Source: Amycolatopsis alkalitolerans
Lineage (GTDB): Bacteria > Actinomycetota > Actinomycetes > Mycobacteriales > Pseudonocardiaceae
Assembly: GCF_006152065.1 (NCBI RefSeq)
Contig: NZ_VDFW01000013.1
Coordinates: 95,217-159,216 of the forward strand
Direction of reading: 5' to 3'
Length of the DNA: 64,000 bases
A program made the translations under genes and the position numbers. Under the pieces are notes generated by a model. That model saw nothing but the letters and a program-made list of their open reading frames with translations, did not search any database and was not told where the DNA came from. This document shows positions 25,466-34,187 of this stretch, piece after piece (position 1 is the first letter of the stretch; every line of letters begins with the position of its first letter).

Positions 25466-25936
25466 TCACGTGCTCAGGCGAGCCGATCGGAAGGACTTCG
25501 TGGGCGAACCGCTCACCGGTGCGCGGGCACTCGAATCCGGCCCTTGTGGGTCTAGCATCTCCGCGAGTACCGCACGGTGGGTGGGTTTCGCCTGCTCATA
25601 GCGCTGGCGCCCGGTTTCGGTCAGCCTCACGAAGATGCCGCGACGGTCCATCTCGCACATCGACCGTTCGACGAAACCGGCCCGCTCCATCCGGGCCACC
25701 AGGCGGGAAGTGGCGCTCTGGCTCAGATGCACGACCTCGGTCAGATCCGCGCCGCGGCACTGGCCTTCGTCGTTGCGCACGAGGGCTTCCAGCGCCTCGA
25801 ACTCGGTGACCCCGAGACCGTGTTCCTCCTGCAAACGGGCCTCGAGAGTGCTGGACACGGCCGCATGGAGTGCCAGCAGATCATGCCATTGCCGCACCAG
25901 GCCCTGGTCAGCTACGTCGCCCACGACCGGCACCAT
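25466..25936 (-). CDS. MarR-family regulator
   Basis: This 156-residue winged-helix repressor begins LVRQWHDLLALHAAVSSTLE. The recognition helix is TEVVHLSQSATSRLVARME (about residues 70-88), followed by the wing RSMCEMDRRGIFVRLTETG with the conserved D-R-R-G. It is divergent from the DHA2 transporter gene across an AT-rich region with several short dyads, so it very likely represses that transporter. A -10-like TAAGAT on the minus strand ends 14 bp upstream of ATG 25936 and no ribosome-binding site is seen, so the mRNA may have almost no leader. Confidence 0.87.
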   Translation of the reverse strand: MVPVVGDVADQGLVRQWHDLLALHAAVSSTLEARLQEEHGLGVTEFEALEALVRNDEGQCRGADLTEVVHLSQSATSRLVARMERAGFVERSMCEMDRRGIFVRLTETGRQRYEQAKPTHRAVLAEMLDPQGPDSSARAPVSGSPTKSFRSARLST

Positions 25937-25954
25937 AGCATGCAGGAGAATCTT

Positions 25955-25998
25955 ATGCAAACAAATTAAAATCTGTTGCATTAGATGCACATGCATGT
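25955..25998. promoter_or_regulatory. AT-rich operator region between the MarR and MFS genes
   Basis: ATGCAA (25955-25960) and TTGCAT (25976-25981) form one inverted pair; ACATGCATGT (25989-25998) is a perfect 10-bp palindrome. TGTAAT just after it could be the -10 box of the rightward gene. The region is far less GC-rich than its surroundings. It is probably the MarR binding region. Confidence 0.5.
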
Positions 25999-26010
25999 AA
26001 TGTGTCCCGC

Positions 26011-27468
26011 ATGAGCCCATCCGGATCTCTGTCAACGACTTCGACTCGCTGGGACACCCGCCTCTGGGGTGTCCTGCTGACTGTTTCCACCGTCATCGGC
26101 CTGGACGCGCTCGACGTGTCCATGGTCGGTGTCGCGCTGCCGTCCATCCGCGCTGACCTGGGGCTTTCGACCAGCGCGCTGCAATGGGTCGTCAGCGGTT
26201 ACGTCCTGGGCTACGGCGGGCTGCTGCTGCTCGGCGGCCGCGCGGCCGACCTGCTGGGACGGCGCCGGGTGTTTCTCGTCGCGGTGACGGTGTTCGCGCT
26301 CGCGTCCCTGCTCGGCGGCCTGGTCGACAACGGCACGCTGCTGATCGCGAGCCGGTTCGTCAAGGGCCTCGCCGCGGCCTTCACCGCGCCGGCGGCACTG
26401 TCGATCATCACCACGACCTTCAAGGAAGGACCGGCACGCAACCGCGCGATCAGCATCTTCGCGGTGTTCGGCGCGAGTGGCTACTCCGCGGGGCTGGTGT
26501 TCTCCGGTCTGCTGACCGAGGTCGGCTGGCGCTGGACCTTCCTGCTGCCGGTGCCGATCGCGCTCGCCGCGCTCGCCTTCGGCTACCGGTTGATCCCCGC
26601 GTATGCGCCCGAGCGGACCGGCGGCTACGACCTGCCCGGCGCCATCACGGGTGCGCTCGGTGCGCTGCTGCTGGTGTTCGCCGTGGTCGAAGCGCCCGAG
26701 GCCGGCTGGGGCGCGCCCCGCACGGTGATCTCGTTCGCGGTGGCGGCGGCGCTGCTCGTGGCGTTCGTGCTGATCGAGAGACGCAGCCGGCACCCCTTGC
26801 TGCGCCTGGGCATCCTGCGGTCAGGCCCGCTCGCGCGGGCGAACCTCGGCGCCGCGGTGTTCTTCGGCCCGTACGTCGGCTTCCAGTTCGTCGTGATGCT
26901 CTACCTGCAGTCGGTGCTGCACTGGTCGGCGCTGCAGACGGCGCTCGGGTTCCTGCCGGCGGCGCTGATCGTGGCGTTCGGATCGCCGCGGATCGAGCCG
27001 CTCATCGACCGCGTCGGCACCTCGCGCACGATCCTCGGGGGAGTGGTCGCGCACGTCGTGGCGTACCTGCTGTTCCTGCGGATCGACGAGCATTCCGGGT
27101 ACTTCGGGTCGGTGCTGCCGAGCATGATCCTGCTGGGCATCGGCTTCACGCTGGCGTTCTCCTCGCTCAACATCCAGGCGACCACCGGGATCGGCGATGA
27201 CGAGCAGGGCCTTGCCGGTGGCCTGCTGAACACGTCGCTGCAGGTCGGCGGCGCGATCGGACTCGCGGTGACGACGGCGGTGCTGACCGCGAACGGCGGC
27301 GAGGACGCGACGGCGGCCGCGCTGCTCACCGGGCTGCGGCCCGCGTTGACCGTGGTCGCCGGGATCGCCGCGCTCGGCGTGCTGATCGCGCTGTCCGGCG
27401 TGATCCGGTTGCGGCGCCCGGCGCCGGCGAAGCTGGAGTCCGCGATGTCGGTGGAAGAGATGGTCTGA
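26011..27468 (+). CDS. DHA2-type (EmrB/QacA) MFS drug transporter, 14 TM
   Basis: This 485-residue membrane protein has the 14-helix DHA2 pattern: motif D1 LDVSMVGVALPSI (about residues 31-43), motif A GGRAADLLGRRRV (about 78-90) and motif C-like GASGYSAGLVFSGLL (about 155). Proton-driven export of amphipathic compounds is the usual function. ATG 26011 follows a TGTAAT box by 9 bp with no ribosome-binding site, suggesting a leaderless transcript; GTG 26002 is in frame. It is divergent from and presumably repressed by the MarR protein. The last residues (SVEEMV) are soluble. Confidence 0.88.
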   Translation: MSPSGSLSTTSTRWDTRLWGVLLTVSTVIGLDALDVSMVGVALPSIRADLGLSTSALQWVVSGYVLGYGGLLLLGGRAADLLGRRRVFLVAVTVFALASLLGGLVDNGTLLIASRFVKGLAAAFTAPAALSIITTTFKEGPARNRAISIFAVFGASGYSAGLVFSGLLTEVGWRWTFLLPVPIALAALAFGYRLIPAYAPERTGGYDLPGAITGALGALLLVFAVVEAPEAGWGAPRTVISFAVAAALLVAFVLIERRSRHPLLRLGILRSGPLARANLGAAVFFGPYVGFQFVVMLYLQSVLHWSALQTALGFLPAALIVAFGSPRIEPLIDRVGTSRTILGGVVAHVVAYLLFLRIDEHSGYFGSVLPSMILLGIGFTLAFSSLNIQATTGIGDDEQGLAGGLLNTSLQVGGAIGLAVTTAVLTANGGEDATAAALLTGLRPALTVVAGIAALGVLIALSGVIRLRRPAPAKLESAMSVEEMV

Positions 27469-27572
27469 CCGGTCTGGTTGGAATGCCGGTTTTCTCGGGA
27501 AATCTTCAGCCTCCGCACGGGCGGCCTTCAGCCTGTGCACCCACGATGGTGGCAAGGCAGAAGGAGCCAGTG

Positions 27573-27848
27573 ATGCAGGACAACGACAAGACCCCCGGCG
27601 AACCGACCCCGGAACAGACCCAGCAGATCCCGCAAGCCGCCGCGGCCGGGCAGGCACCGCCCGCGAAATCCAATCGGGTGCGGCGGGGGTTCGCGATCGG
27701 CGGGATCGCGCTGGCCGTGCTCGTTGCCGGAGGGGCGAGTGGCTTCGCCATCGGGCACGCCACCGCCGACCAGCCCGGGGCCGGGTACCACCGTGAATCC
27801 GGCGAATGGCCGGGCGACGGCCACGGATCCCACTTCCGCGACCGGTAA
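27573..27848 (+). CDS. Small single-TM protein of unknown function (91 aa)
   Basis: The N-terminal 35 residues are polar and rich in Pro, Gln and Ala (TPEQTQQIPQAAAAGQ). One membrane helix, FAIGGIALAVLVAGGASGFAIG (about residues 44-64), follows a basic stretch (SNRVRRG), giving N-in topology. The tail is Gly/His-rich and outside. ATG 27573 has AAGGAG six bases upstream. It is followed by a strong hairpin and then by the two-component genes. Related proteins are common beside actinomycete sensor systems, but no function is known. Confidence 0.65.
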   Translation: MQDNDKTPGEPTPEQTQQIPQAAAAGQAPPAKSNRVRRGFAIGGIALAVLVAGGASGFAIGHATADQPGAGYHRESGEWPGDGHGSHFRDR

Positions 27849-27873
27849 CCTCTCGACGTATAACGACCTATAC

Positions 27874-27907
27874 GGCCCGGCATCTACCGATCGGTGGATG
27901 CCGGGCC
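27874..27907 (+). terminator. Long near-perfect hairpin
   Basis: GGCCCGGCATC and GATGCCGGGCC pair perfectly (11 bp). One mismatch is followed by the inner palindrome ACCGATCGGT. The 34-bp structure lies 25 bp after the small single-TM gene. It has no T-tract, but such GC-rich stems end transcription in actinomycetes. It separates this gene from the two-component operon. Confidence 0.6.
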
Positions 27908-27980
27908 TCGTCCAGACCGCCCGGAAAACCAGGCCACGAGGCCGATTCGGCCGGACGCCCCGGCGCCGAACACTGGTTCC

Positions 27981-28418
27981 GTGCCAAGCCCATCCGACGA
28001 ACAGCTCCAGCATCCCCGGACCGTGCGGGCATTCCGCACGCTGCGCCGCCTCGTCACCGGCTACCAGGCGATCAGCTTGCTCGCGCTGGTCGCGATCGTG
28101 CTGCTGCGCGACGACGCGGCCGCGGTCAATCCCGCGGTCTGGACACGCGCGATCATCGTCGTGCTCACCGCAGTGCTGCTCACCCTGTTCCTCGCCCGTG
28201 CCCGTCGTGGCTCGCGCGGCGCGTTCCGGCGGCTGCGGATCGTCTCGGTCATCACCCCGGTGGCGATCGTCGTGATCATCGCCCTGCCCGGCACGTTCCC
28301 GCTCTGGATGAAGATCGAACAGGGGGCCTGCGGCCTGGTCATGGCCGGCGCCGCGGCCGTGGCGAACGAGCGTCACCTGCGCGAATTGTTCGCCGCGGGG
28401 TCACAATCGCAGATGTGA
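27981..28418 (+). CDS. Small membrane protein of unknown function upstream of a sensor kinase
   Basis: This 145-residue protein has about four membrane helices: YQAISLLALVAIVLL, AIIVVLTAVLLTLFLA, VSVITPVAIVVIIALPG and a weaker CGLVMAGAAAVA. The loops are short and basic. The stop overlaps the start of the histidine kinase (GTGA), so it is co-translated and probably part of the sensing unit. The start is uncertain: GTG 27981 was chosen because the in-frame GTG 27894 lies inside the hairpin; neither has a good ribosome-binding site. No family was recognised. Confidence 0.6.
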   Translation: MPSPSDEQLQHPRTVRAFRTLRRLVTGYQAISLLALVAIVLLRDDAAAVNPAVWTRAIIVVLTAVLLTLFLARARRGSRGAFRRLRIVSVITPVAIVVIIALPGTFPLWMKIEQGACGLVMAGAAAVANERHLRELFAAGSQSQM

Positions 28419-29587
28419 CCGAGTATCAGGGGGACCCGTGGCGCGTGCGCCTCGAACGCTTGCGGCGTGTCGTGCCGCTGCCGCTGCTGGCTGTCTCGAC
28501 GGTCGCGTCGTTCGTGGTGCCGCGTCACGGACTCGTGCCCGTCGAAGCGATCTTGGTGATCGCCGCGGCGATCTGGTCGGTCGCGGTCACCGGACGGTTG
28601 CCCGCGGACACCCCGCAGCCCTGGCGACTGACCGCCTTCGCCGTGCACACCGCGCTCGCGGCCGTGCTGGTGGGCATCAACCTGACGTTCGGGATCTTCG
28701 CCTACTCCGGCTTCCTGTTCGCCTATCCGCTCGGGAAACGGTGGCGCACGGCCGGGTTCGGGGTCACCGCGCTGATCGTGTCGGCCTCGCTCTCGGGTGG
28801 CTACCCGGCGGGACTGACCGGGCAGAGCCTCACCTACCTGGTCGTCGCCGCGGTGATGCTCACGCTCGTGTTCAACTCCGCGAGCATCACCAACCACGCG
28901 CTGGAGCAGAACGAGGAGCGCAAGCGGATCTTGGGCGAGAACGCCCGCCTGCACGAGCAACTCCTCGCCCAGGCTCGTGACGCCGGGATCACCGAGGAAC
29001 GCCGGCGTCTCGCCGGGGAAATCCACGACACGCTCGCGCAGGGGTTCACCGGCATCATCGCGCAACTCGCCGCGGCCGAACATGTCCGCGACGAACCGGA
29101 GCAGCTGTCCCGGCACCTCGAACTGGCCCGGTCGCTCGCGCGGGCGAACCTGACCGAGGCCCGGCGGTCCGTGCGGGCGCTGCGCCCCGAGCAGTTGGAG
29201 AGCGCGAGCCTTCCGGAAGCGATCGGCACCCTGGTGCGGGAATGGTCCGAACAATCAGGTGTCGCCGCGGCGATGAGCACCACCGGCACGCCGGAACGGA
29301 CCGCGGCCGAGGTCGAGGACGTCCTGTTCCGGGTGGCTCAGGAAGCGCTCGCGAACGCCGGGAAACACGCCCATGCCGCCAAAGTCACCGTCACCGTGAC
29401 CTACCTCGGCGACGCGCTGTTGCTCGACGTTCATGACGACGGGTGCGGTTTCGACCCGGAAGTCGCGACGGACGGCTACGGCCTGGCCGGTATGCGCGGC
29501 CGGCTCGCGCGGGTGGGAGGAACGTTGACGATCGAATCCGCGCCCGCATACGGCACCACGCTCAACGCGGTGGTGCCGCTGCGATGA
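28415..29587 (+). CDS. NarL-type sensor histidine kinase (HisKA_3)
   Basis: This 390-residue membrane sensor has five or six helices in the first 150 residues. A short coiled linker (LEQNEERKRILGENARLHEQ) follows. The phospho-acceptor helix is ERRRLAGEIHDTLAQGFTGI with His at about residue 204. The C-terminal HATPase_c domain has N-box QEALANAGKHAHA and G-boxes DDGCGFDP and GYGLAGMRGR. Little lies outside the membrane, so it probably senses a membrane signal. It overlaps the small membrane protein gene upstream and the response regulator downstream. Confidence 0.93.
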   Translation: MTEYQGDPWRVRLERLRRVVPLPLLAVSTVASFVVPRHGLVPVEAILVIAAAIWSVAVTGRLPADTPQPWRLTAFAVHTALAAVLVGINLTFGIFAYSGFLFAYPLGKRWRTAGFGVTALIVSASLSGGYPAGLTGQSLTYLVVAAVMLTLVFNSASITNHALEQNEERKRILGENARLHEQLLAQARDAGITEERRRLAGEIHDTLAQGFTGIIAQLAAAEHVRDEPEQLSRHLELARSLARANLTEARRSVRALRPEQLESASLPEAIGTLVREWSEQSGVAAAMSTTGTPERTAAEVEDVLFRVAQEALANAGKHAHAAKVTVTVTYLGDALLLDVHDDGCGFDPEVATDGYGLAGMRGRLARVGGTLTIESAPAYGTTLNAVVPLR

Positions 29588-30210
29588 CGAGCATCCGGTT
29601 GCTGATCGTCGACGACCATCCGATCCTGCGCGACGGGCTCCGCGGGCTGTTCAGCGGTGAGGACGAGTTCGAGGTCGTCGGTGAGGCGGGCGACGGCGCC
29701 GAGGCCATCCGGCTGGCGCGGCGGCACGAGGTCGACGTGATTCTGATGGACCTGCGGATGCCGGGGATGGGCGGCGTAGAGGCCATCACGCGGCTGCGGG
29801 AACTCGGGCATCCGGCGCGCGTGCTGATCCTGACGACCTACGACACCGACCGCGACGTGCTGCCCGCGATCGACGCGGGCGCGACCGGATACCTGCTCAA
29901 GGACGCGCCTCGCGACGAACTGCTGCGCGCGGTGCGCGCCGCCCACGCGGGTCAGTCGGTGCTCGCGCCTTCGGTGGCCAGCACCCTGATCGGGCCCGTC
30001 GGAGCCAACCCGCCCACCGCGCTGAGCCCTCGCGAACTCGAGGTGCTGCGGCTGGTCGCCGACGGCGCCACGAACCAGGTCGTGGCGCGGCGGCTGCTGG
30101 TCAGCGAGACGACGATCAAGACGCATCTGCTGCACATCTACACCAAGCTCGGCGTACGCGACCGTGCCTCCGCGGTCGCCACCGCATACAAACGTGGGCT
30201 CCTGACGTAA
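29584..30210 (+). CDS. NarL/LuxR-family response regulator
   Basis: This 208-residue partner of the preceding kinase has a receiver domain with the acidic pair in LLIVDDHPILRDGL, phospho-acceptor Asp in VDVILMDLRMPG (about residue 56), Thr in ILTTYD and Lys in YLLKDA (about 105). The LuxR HTH is LSPRELEVLRLVADG then ARRLLVSETTIKTHLLHIYTKLGV (about 170-193). It is translationally coupled to the kinase gene (ATGA). The likely targets are the genes next to it or the upstream single-TM gene; no direct-repeat box was identified. Confidence 0.94.
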   Translation: MTSIRLLIVDDHPILRDGLRGLFSGEDEFEVVGEAGDGAEAIRLARRHEVDVILMDLRMPGMGGVEAITRLRELGHPARVLILTTYDTDRDVLPAIDAGATGYLLKDAPRDELLRAVRAAHAGQSVLAPSVASTLIGPVGANPPTALSPRELEVLRLVADGATNQVVARRLLVSETTIKTHLLHIYTKLGVRDRASAVATAYKRGLLT

Positions 30211-30280
30211 CAGTCATCCGACCTGTGTGGCCAACAGTTCGCCGAATCATCGGACACTGCGGCAGCGATTCCCCAAAAAG

Positions 30281-30291
30281 ATCGGATGTAT
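30281..30291 (+). promoter_or_regulatory. FadR-type regulator box ATCGGATGTAT (site 1)
   Basis: This 11-bp sequence, 34 bp upstream of the regulator start, occurs exactly inverted (ATACATCCGAT) at 31934-31944 before the fucose operon. GGATGTATCC within the extended site is a small dyad. Confidence 0.6.
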
Positions 30292-30324
30292 CCTGCCGAG
30301 AGAGCAGCAGGAAGGAGCGGGGCC

Positions 30325-31008
30325 GTGTCGGTGACCGATGACGCCATCGAGGCGATCAAGCAGATGATCGTGGACGGCGAACTGAAGCCCGGCGAGCGGC
30401 TCCCGCGCGAACCGGATCTCGCGGAACGGCTCGGCCTTTCCCGCAACTCGCTGCGCGAGGCGGTGCGCGCGCTTTCGCTCATCCACGTACTCGACGTCCG
30501 CCGCGGCGACGGCACGTACGTGACGAGCCTCGAACCGTCGTTGCTGATGGACGCGATGGGGTTCGTGGTGGATTTCCACCGCGACGACACGGTGCTGCAG
30601 TTCCTCGAGGCGCGTCGCGTCGTCGAACCGGTCGTCACCGAGATGGCGGCGATCCGGATGTCCACGGAGGACATCGACGGGCTCGCCGTGCTGCTCGACT
30701 CGCTGGACGAGGCGCCGACCGTGGAGCAGCTGGTGGACAACGACCTGGAGTTCCACCGCCGGATCGCCGCCGGCTCCGGCAACGCGGTGCTGGCGTCGCT
30801 GCTGGAAAGCGTGTCCGGCCGGACGTATCGCGCGCGAACCTGGCGTGGCATCACGCAGGAAGGCGTGGTGGCGCGGACGCTCGCCGAGCATCGCGCGATC
30901 CAGCAGGCACTGGCCGCCCGGCAGGTCGACGTCGCCCGGTCCGCCGCCACGATGCACGTCGCCGGGGTCGAGCAGTGGCTCCGGCAGACGCTCGTCGAGC
31001 GGACGTAG
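30325..31008 (+). CDS. FadR-subfamily GntR regulator (FCD domain) of the fucose-type locus
   Basis: This 227-residue protein has a winged helix with LKPGERLPREPDLAERLGLSRN then SLREAVRALSLIHVL (about residues 20-58) and the GDGTYVTS wing. The alpha-helical FCD domain carries metal/ligand histidines (NDLEFHRRIA about 150, AEHRAI about 190, MHVAGVEQ about 212). Such regulators sense sugar acids or hydroxy acids. GTG 30325 follows GAAGGAG. The box ATCGGATGTAT upstream of this gene recurs inverted before the sugar operon, so it should control itself and that operon. A pathway intermediate such as fuconate is the natural inducer to expect (inference). Confidence 0.88.
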   Translation: MSVTDDAIEAIKQMIVDGELKPGERLPREPDLAERLGLSRNSLREAVRALSLIHVLDVRRGDGTYVTSLEPSLLMDAMGFVVDFHRDDTVLQFLEARRVVEPVVTEMAAIRMSTEDIDGLAVLLDSLDEAPTVEQLVDNDLEFHRRIAAGSGNAVLASLLESVSGRTYRARTWRGITQEGVVARTLAEHRAIQQALAARQVDVARSAATMHVAGVEQWLRQTLVERT

Positions 31009-31038
31009 CGCCGGGCGCGCGTTTCGCGCGCGGTGGAG

Positions 31039-31104
31039 GCCGGACTCACCCGCGGTCGGGGCCGGACTCGCCGGTGGCGGGAGCCGGACTCGCGTGGGGC
31101 GAAG
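31039..31104. repeat. Three 22-bp tandem repeats (GCCGGACTC-)
   Basis: GCCGGACTC starts at 31039, 31061 and 31083, each followed by a GC-rich variable half. The array lies between the convergent GntR and SDR genes. It could be a structured terminator or slippage product; there is no spacer pattern. Confidence 0.6.
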
Positions 31105-31108
31105 GGGG

Positions 31109-31858
31109 TTACCGGGGGCGGAGGCGGAGGTCTTGCATGCCGCCGTCGACGGCGAGGCCGGTGCCGGTGGTGGAAGCCGCCAGTGGGCTCGCGAGGTAGA
31201 CCACGGCGTGCGCGACCTCCTGCGCGGACACGAGGCGGCCGTGCGGCTGCCGGGCTTCGAGCGCGGCGCGCTCGGCGGCCGGATCCTCGGCCCGCTCCAG
31301 CAATCGCCCGATCCACGGGGTGTCGGCAGTGCCGGGGTTCACGCAGTTCACCCGGATCCCCTCGGCGAGATGGTCCGCGGCCATCGCCCTGGTCAGCGCC
31401 ACGACCCCGCCCTTCGACGCGCTGTAGAGCGCGCGCTGCGGAAGGCCCGCGGTCGCCGCGACCGACCCGGTGTTGACGATCGCCGCCGCGCGGGAGCGGC
31501 GCAGGTGCGGGAGCGCGGCCCGGCTCGTGCGCACCATGCCGAGCAGGTTGACGTCGAGCACGCGTAGCCACTCGGCGTCCTCGTTGTCGGCGACCGTGCC
31601 CTGCGCGCCGATGCCCGCGTTGTTCACCAGGATGTCGAGCCCGCCGAACCGCGCCACGACGGTCTCGATCGCCTGGCGCACCGAGGAATCATCGGTGACG
31701 TCGGCCCGCACGCCGAGCACGCCGCCGGATTCGGGCACCGGCTGCACGTCGAGCGCGGCCACGTGCGCGCCCCGCTCCCGCAGCGCCGTGACCACCGCCG
31801 CGCCGATTCCGGAAGCGCCCCCGGTCACCGCCGCGACCAGGCCGTCGAACTCGCTCAT
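31109..31858 (-). CDS. Short-chain dehydrogenase, probable sugar-acid/2-keto-3-deoxyfuconate dehydrogenase
   Basis: This 249-residue classical SDR has GGASGIG (about residues 13-19, cofactor turn), DILVNNAGIG (about 84), the catalytic Ser in VNTGSVAAT, the YSASKGGV Tyr/Lys pair (about 149-153) and the VNPG loop. Asp in ALDVQP after strand 2 indicates NAD rather than NADP. It is divergent from the fuconate dehydratase operon across the regulator box and shares the locus with its regulator. A role as 2-keto-3-deoxy-L-fuconate 4-dehydrogenase would complete the oxidation step of the pathway, but L-fucose dehydrogenase is also possible. Confidence 0.85.
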   Translation of the reverse strand: MSEFDGLVAAVTGGASGIGAAVVTALRERGAHVAALDVQPVPESGGVLGVRADVTDDSSVRQAIETVVARFGGLDILVNNAGIGAQGTVADNEDAEWLRVLDVNLLGMVRTSRAALPHLRRSRAAAIVNTGSVAATAGLPQRALYSASKGGVVALTRAMAADHLAEGIRVNCVNPGTADTPWIGRLLERAEDPAAERAALEARQPHGRLVSAQEVAHAVVYLASPLAASTTGTGLAVDGGMQDLRLRPR

Positions 31859-31933
31859 CCTGTTCCCCTCAGATCGGGTGTCTGTGCGCGAATGCTCGGG
31901 AAAACTAGCATGGGAGCCGAGTCTTGACGCTCA

Positions 31934-31944
31934 ATACATCCGAT
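31934..31944 (-). promoter_or_regulatory. FadR-type regulator box ATACATCCGAT (site 2)
   Basis: This is the exact inverse of the box upstream of the regulator gene and the centre of dyad ACATCCGATGT. It lies 5 bp after a TTGACG -35-like hexamer and about 43 bp before the dehydratase start. It would block or modulate that promoter and the divergent SDR promoter. Confidence 0.65.
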
Positions 31945-31987
31945 GTCTATCGTCTGCGTGACGTCAGTCATACGAGGGAGTGTGTAC

Positions 31988-33265
31988 GTGGCCCGGTTCA
32001 TCGCCCTGCAGGCGCACGACGTGCGGTTTCCCACCTCCCGGACGCTCGACGGGTCCGACGCGATGAACCCCGATCCGGACTACTCGGCGGCGTACCTGCG
32101 GCTGATCACCGACGCCGGGAACGGGCACGAGGGGCACGGTTTCGTGTTCACCATCGGCCGCGGCAACGACGTCCAGGTCGCCGCCCTGCGCGCGCTCGAA
32201 AGTCAGGTGCTCGGGCGCGACGTCGACGAGACCCTCGCCGACCTCGGCGGGCTGTGGCGGGAGCTCGTGCACGATTCGCAGCTGCGCTGGCTCGGTCCCG
32301 AGAAGGGGATCATGCACATGGCCATCGGCGCGGTGATCAACGCGCTGTGGGACCTGCGGGCGAAACGCGAGGGCAAACCGCTGTGGCAGCTGCTCGCTTC
32401 GCTATCACCGGAACAGATCGTGGATCTCGTCGACTTCCGGTACCTGACCGACGCGCTCACCCGCGACGAAGCGCTCGAGATCCTCCGCGCGGCCCAGCCG
32501 GGGCGCGCGGAGCGCGAAGCGCGCCTGCTGGCCGAGGGGTATCCGGCGTATACCACCACGCCGGGCTGGCTCGGCTACGACGACGCCAAGCTCGCCCGGC
32601 TCTGCCGCGAGGCGATCGCCGACGGGTTCACCCAGATCAAGCTCAAGGTCGGCAACGATCTCGACGAGGACAAGCGCCGCCTCGGCATCGCCCGCGAGGT
32701 CTGCGGCCCGGACATCCGGATCGCCGTCGATGCCAACCAGCGCTGGGATGTCGCGGACGCGATCGAGTGGATGGCGGCGCTGCGCCCGTTCGGCATCGCG
32801 TGGGTCGAGGAGCCGACGAGCCCGGACGACGTGCTCGGGCACGCGGCGATCGCGAAGGCCGTCGCGCCGATCCCGGTCGCCACCGGCGAGCATGTGGCGA
32901 ACCGCGTGCTGTTCAAGCAGTTCCTGCAGGCCGGTGGGCTCTCGGTGCTTCAGGTGGACGCGACGCGGGTCGCCGGGGTCAACGAGAACATCGCGATCCT
33001 GCTGCTGGCGGCCAAGTTCGGGGTGCGCGTGTGCCCGCACGCGGGCGGGGTCGGGCTGTGCGAGGCCGTGCAGCACCTGTCGATGTTCGACTACGTGGCC
33101 GTGTCGGGCACGGCCGAGAACCGGATGATCGAGTTCGTCGACCACCTGCACGAGCATTTCGTGACCCCGGTCGAGGTGCGCGGCGGGCGGTACCACGCAC
33201 CCAAGGCGCCCGGCGCCGGGACGGAGATGCTGGCCGAGTCCATCGCGGAGTACAGCCATGGGTAG
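31988..33265 (+). CDS. L-fuconate dehydratase (enolase superfamily)
   Basis: This 425-residue protein has a barrel of the mandelate-racemase subgroup. The catalytic Lys pair is in QIKLKVG (about residues 218-220). Metal ligands are Asp in [10 protein letters not shown], Glu in [11 protein letters not shown] and Glu in ATGEHVANR, and the His-like site is [11 protein letters not shown]. The N-terminal [14 protein letters not shown] and [15 protein letters not shown] segments are typical of fuconate dehydratases, which turn L-fuconate into 2-keto-3-deoxy-L-fuconate. GTG 31988 follows GGGAG by seven bases. It is the first gene of a six-gene operon ending with the ABC importer. Confidence 0.9.
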   Translation: MARFIALQAHDVRFPTSRTLDGSDAMNPDPDYSAAYLRLITDAGNGHEGHGFVFTIGRGNDVQVAALRALESQVLGRDVDETLADLGGLWRELVHDSQLRWLGPEKGIMHMAIGAVINALWDLRAKREGKPLWQLLASLSPEQIVDLVDFRYLTDALTRDEALEILRAAQPGRAEREARLLAEGYPAYTTTPGWLGYDDAKLARLCREAIADGFTQIKLKVGNDLDEDKRRLGIAREVCGPDIRIAVDANQRWDVADAIEWMAALRPFGIAWVEEPTSPDDVLGHAAIAKAVAPIPVATGEHVANRVLFKQFLQAGGLSVLQVDATRVAGVNENIAILLLAAKFGVRVCPHAGGVGLCEAVQHLSMFDYVAVSGTAENRMIEFVDHLHEHFVTPVEVRGGRYHAPKAPGAGTEMLAESIAEYSHG

Positions 33266-34187
33266 CGCTCCGCGCGGCCGGTTCGGGCTCGGCGCGGCGA
33301 GCCTCGGCAACCTGTACGCCCCGATCGACGACGAGCAGGCGCACGCGGTGCTCGAGACCGCGTGGGAGCTCGGGATCCGGTACTTCGACACCGCGCCCCA
33401 CTACGGGCTCGGGCTGTCCGAACGCCGCGTCGGCGCGTTCCTCGCCACGAAACCGCGGAACGAGTTCGTGGTGTCCACAAAGGTCGGACGCCTCCTCGTG
33501 CCTCAGCGGGGAACCGGGCTCGACCCGGAATTCCAGGTGCCGGCGGACTACCGGCGCGTATGGGATTTCTCGTCGGACGGGGTGCGGCGGAGCCTGGACG
33601 AGTCCCTGACGAGGCTGGGGCTCGACTCGGTGGACATCGTGTACCTGCACGACCCGGACGAGTACGACCTGGGTCCCGCGCTGGCCGAAGGGCTGCCCGC
33701 GGTCGCCGCGCTCCGGGATGCCGGGGTCGTGTCGGCCGTGGGCCTCGGCTCCAAGTCGGCCGCGGCGCTGGCCGCCGGAGCCCGTTCGGGCATGCTCGAC
33801 GTGCTGATGGTCGCCGGGCGGTACACGCTGCTCGACCAGAGCGCGCTGGAGTTCCTGCCGGAAGCCGCCGACGTGGTCGCCGCCGGGGTGTTCAACTCGG
33901 GCGTGCTCGCGACCGGCGAGCCTTCGGCTTCGGCGCGTTACGAATACGCGCCCGTGCCGCCCGAGGTGCTGGGTAGGGCACGCGAGATCGCCGCCGTCTG
34001 CGCCGAGTTCGGGGTCGACCTGCCGACCGCCGCGCTGCACTATCCGCTGCGGGAACCGGTGGTGCGCACGATCGTGGTCGGCGCCGCCAGCCCGGACGAG
34101 GTCCGGCAGAACCACGCCCGGCTGCAGTCGACCGTGCCCGGGGACCTGTGGGCGACGTTGCGGGACAAGGGGCTGATCCGGCGATGA
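33258..34187 (+). CDS. Aldo/keto reductase, probable L-fucose (L-galactose-type) dehydrogenase
   Basis: This 309-residue AKR of the sugar 1-dehydrogenase group begins [12 protein letters not shown]. It has Asp/Tyr in [18 protein letters not shown] (about residues 43-60), Lys in [10 protein letters not shown] (about 74) and His in [10 protein letters not shown] (about 133). Members oxidise L-fucose, L-galactose or D-threo-aldose to the lactone. It overlaps the dehydratase by 8 bp and the lactonase by 4 bp, so it supplies the first step of the pathway. Substrate assignment comes from context. Confidence 0.87.
   Translation: MGSAPRGRFGLGAASLGNLYAPIDDEQAHAVLETAWELGIRYFDTAPHYGLGLSERRVGAFLATKPRNEFVVSTKVGRLLVPQRGTGLDPEFQVPADYRRVWDFSSDGVRRSLDESLTRLGLDSVDIVYLHDPDEYDLGPALAEGLPAVAALRDAGVVSAVGLGSKSAAALAAGARSGMLDVLMVAGRYTLLDQSALEFLPEAADVVAAGVFNSGVLATGEPSASARYEYAPVPPEVLGRAREIAAVCAEFGVDLPTAALHYPLREPVVRTIVVGAASPDEVRQNHARLQSTVPGDLWATLRDKGLIRR

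Noticed and set aside
31039..31104. Tandem repeats as a small CRISPR
   Set aside because: Three adjacent 22-bp units without spacers, no cas genes nearby.
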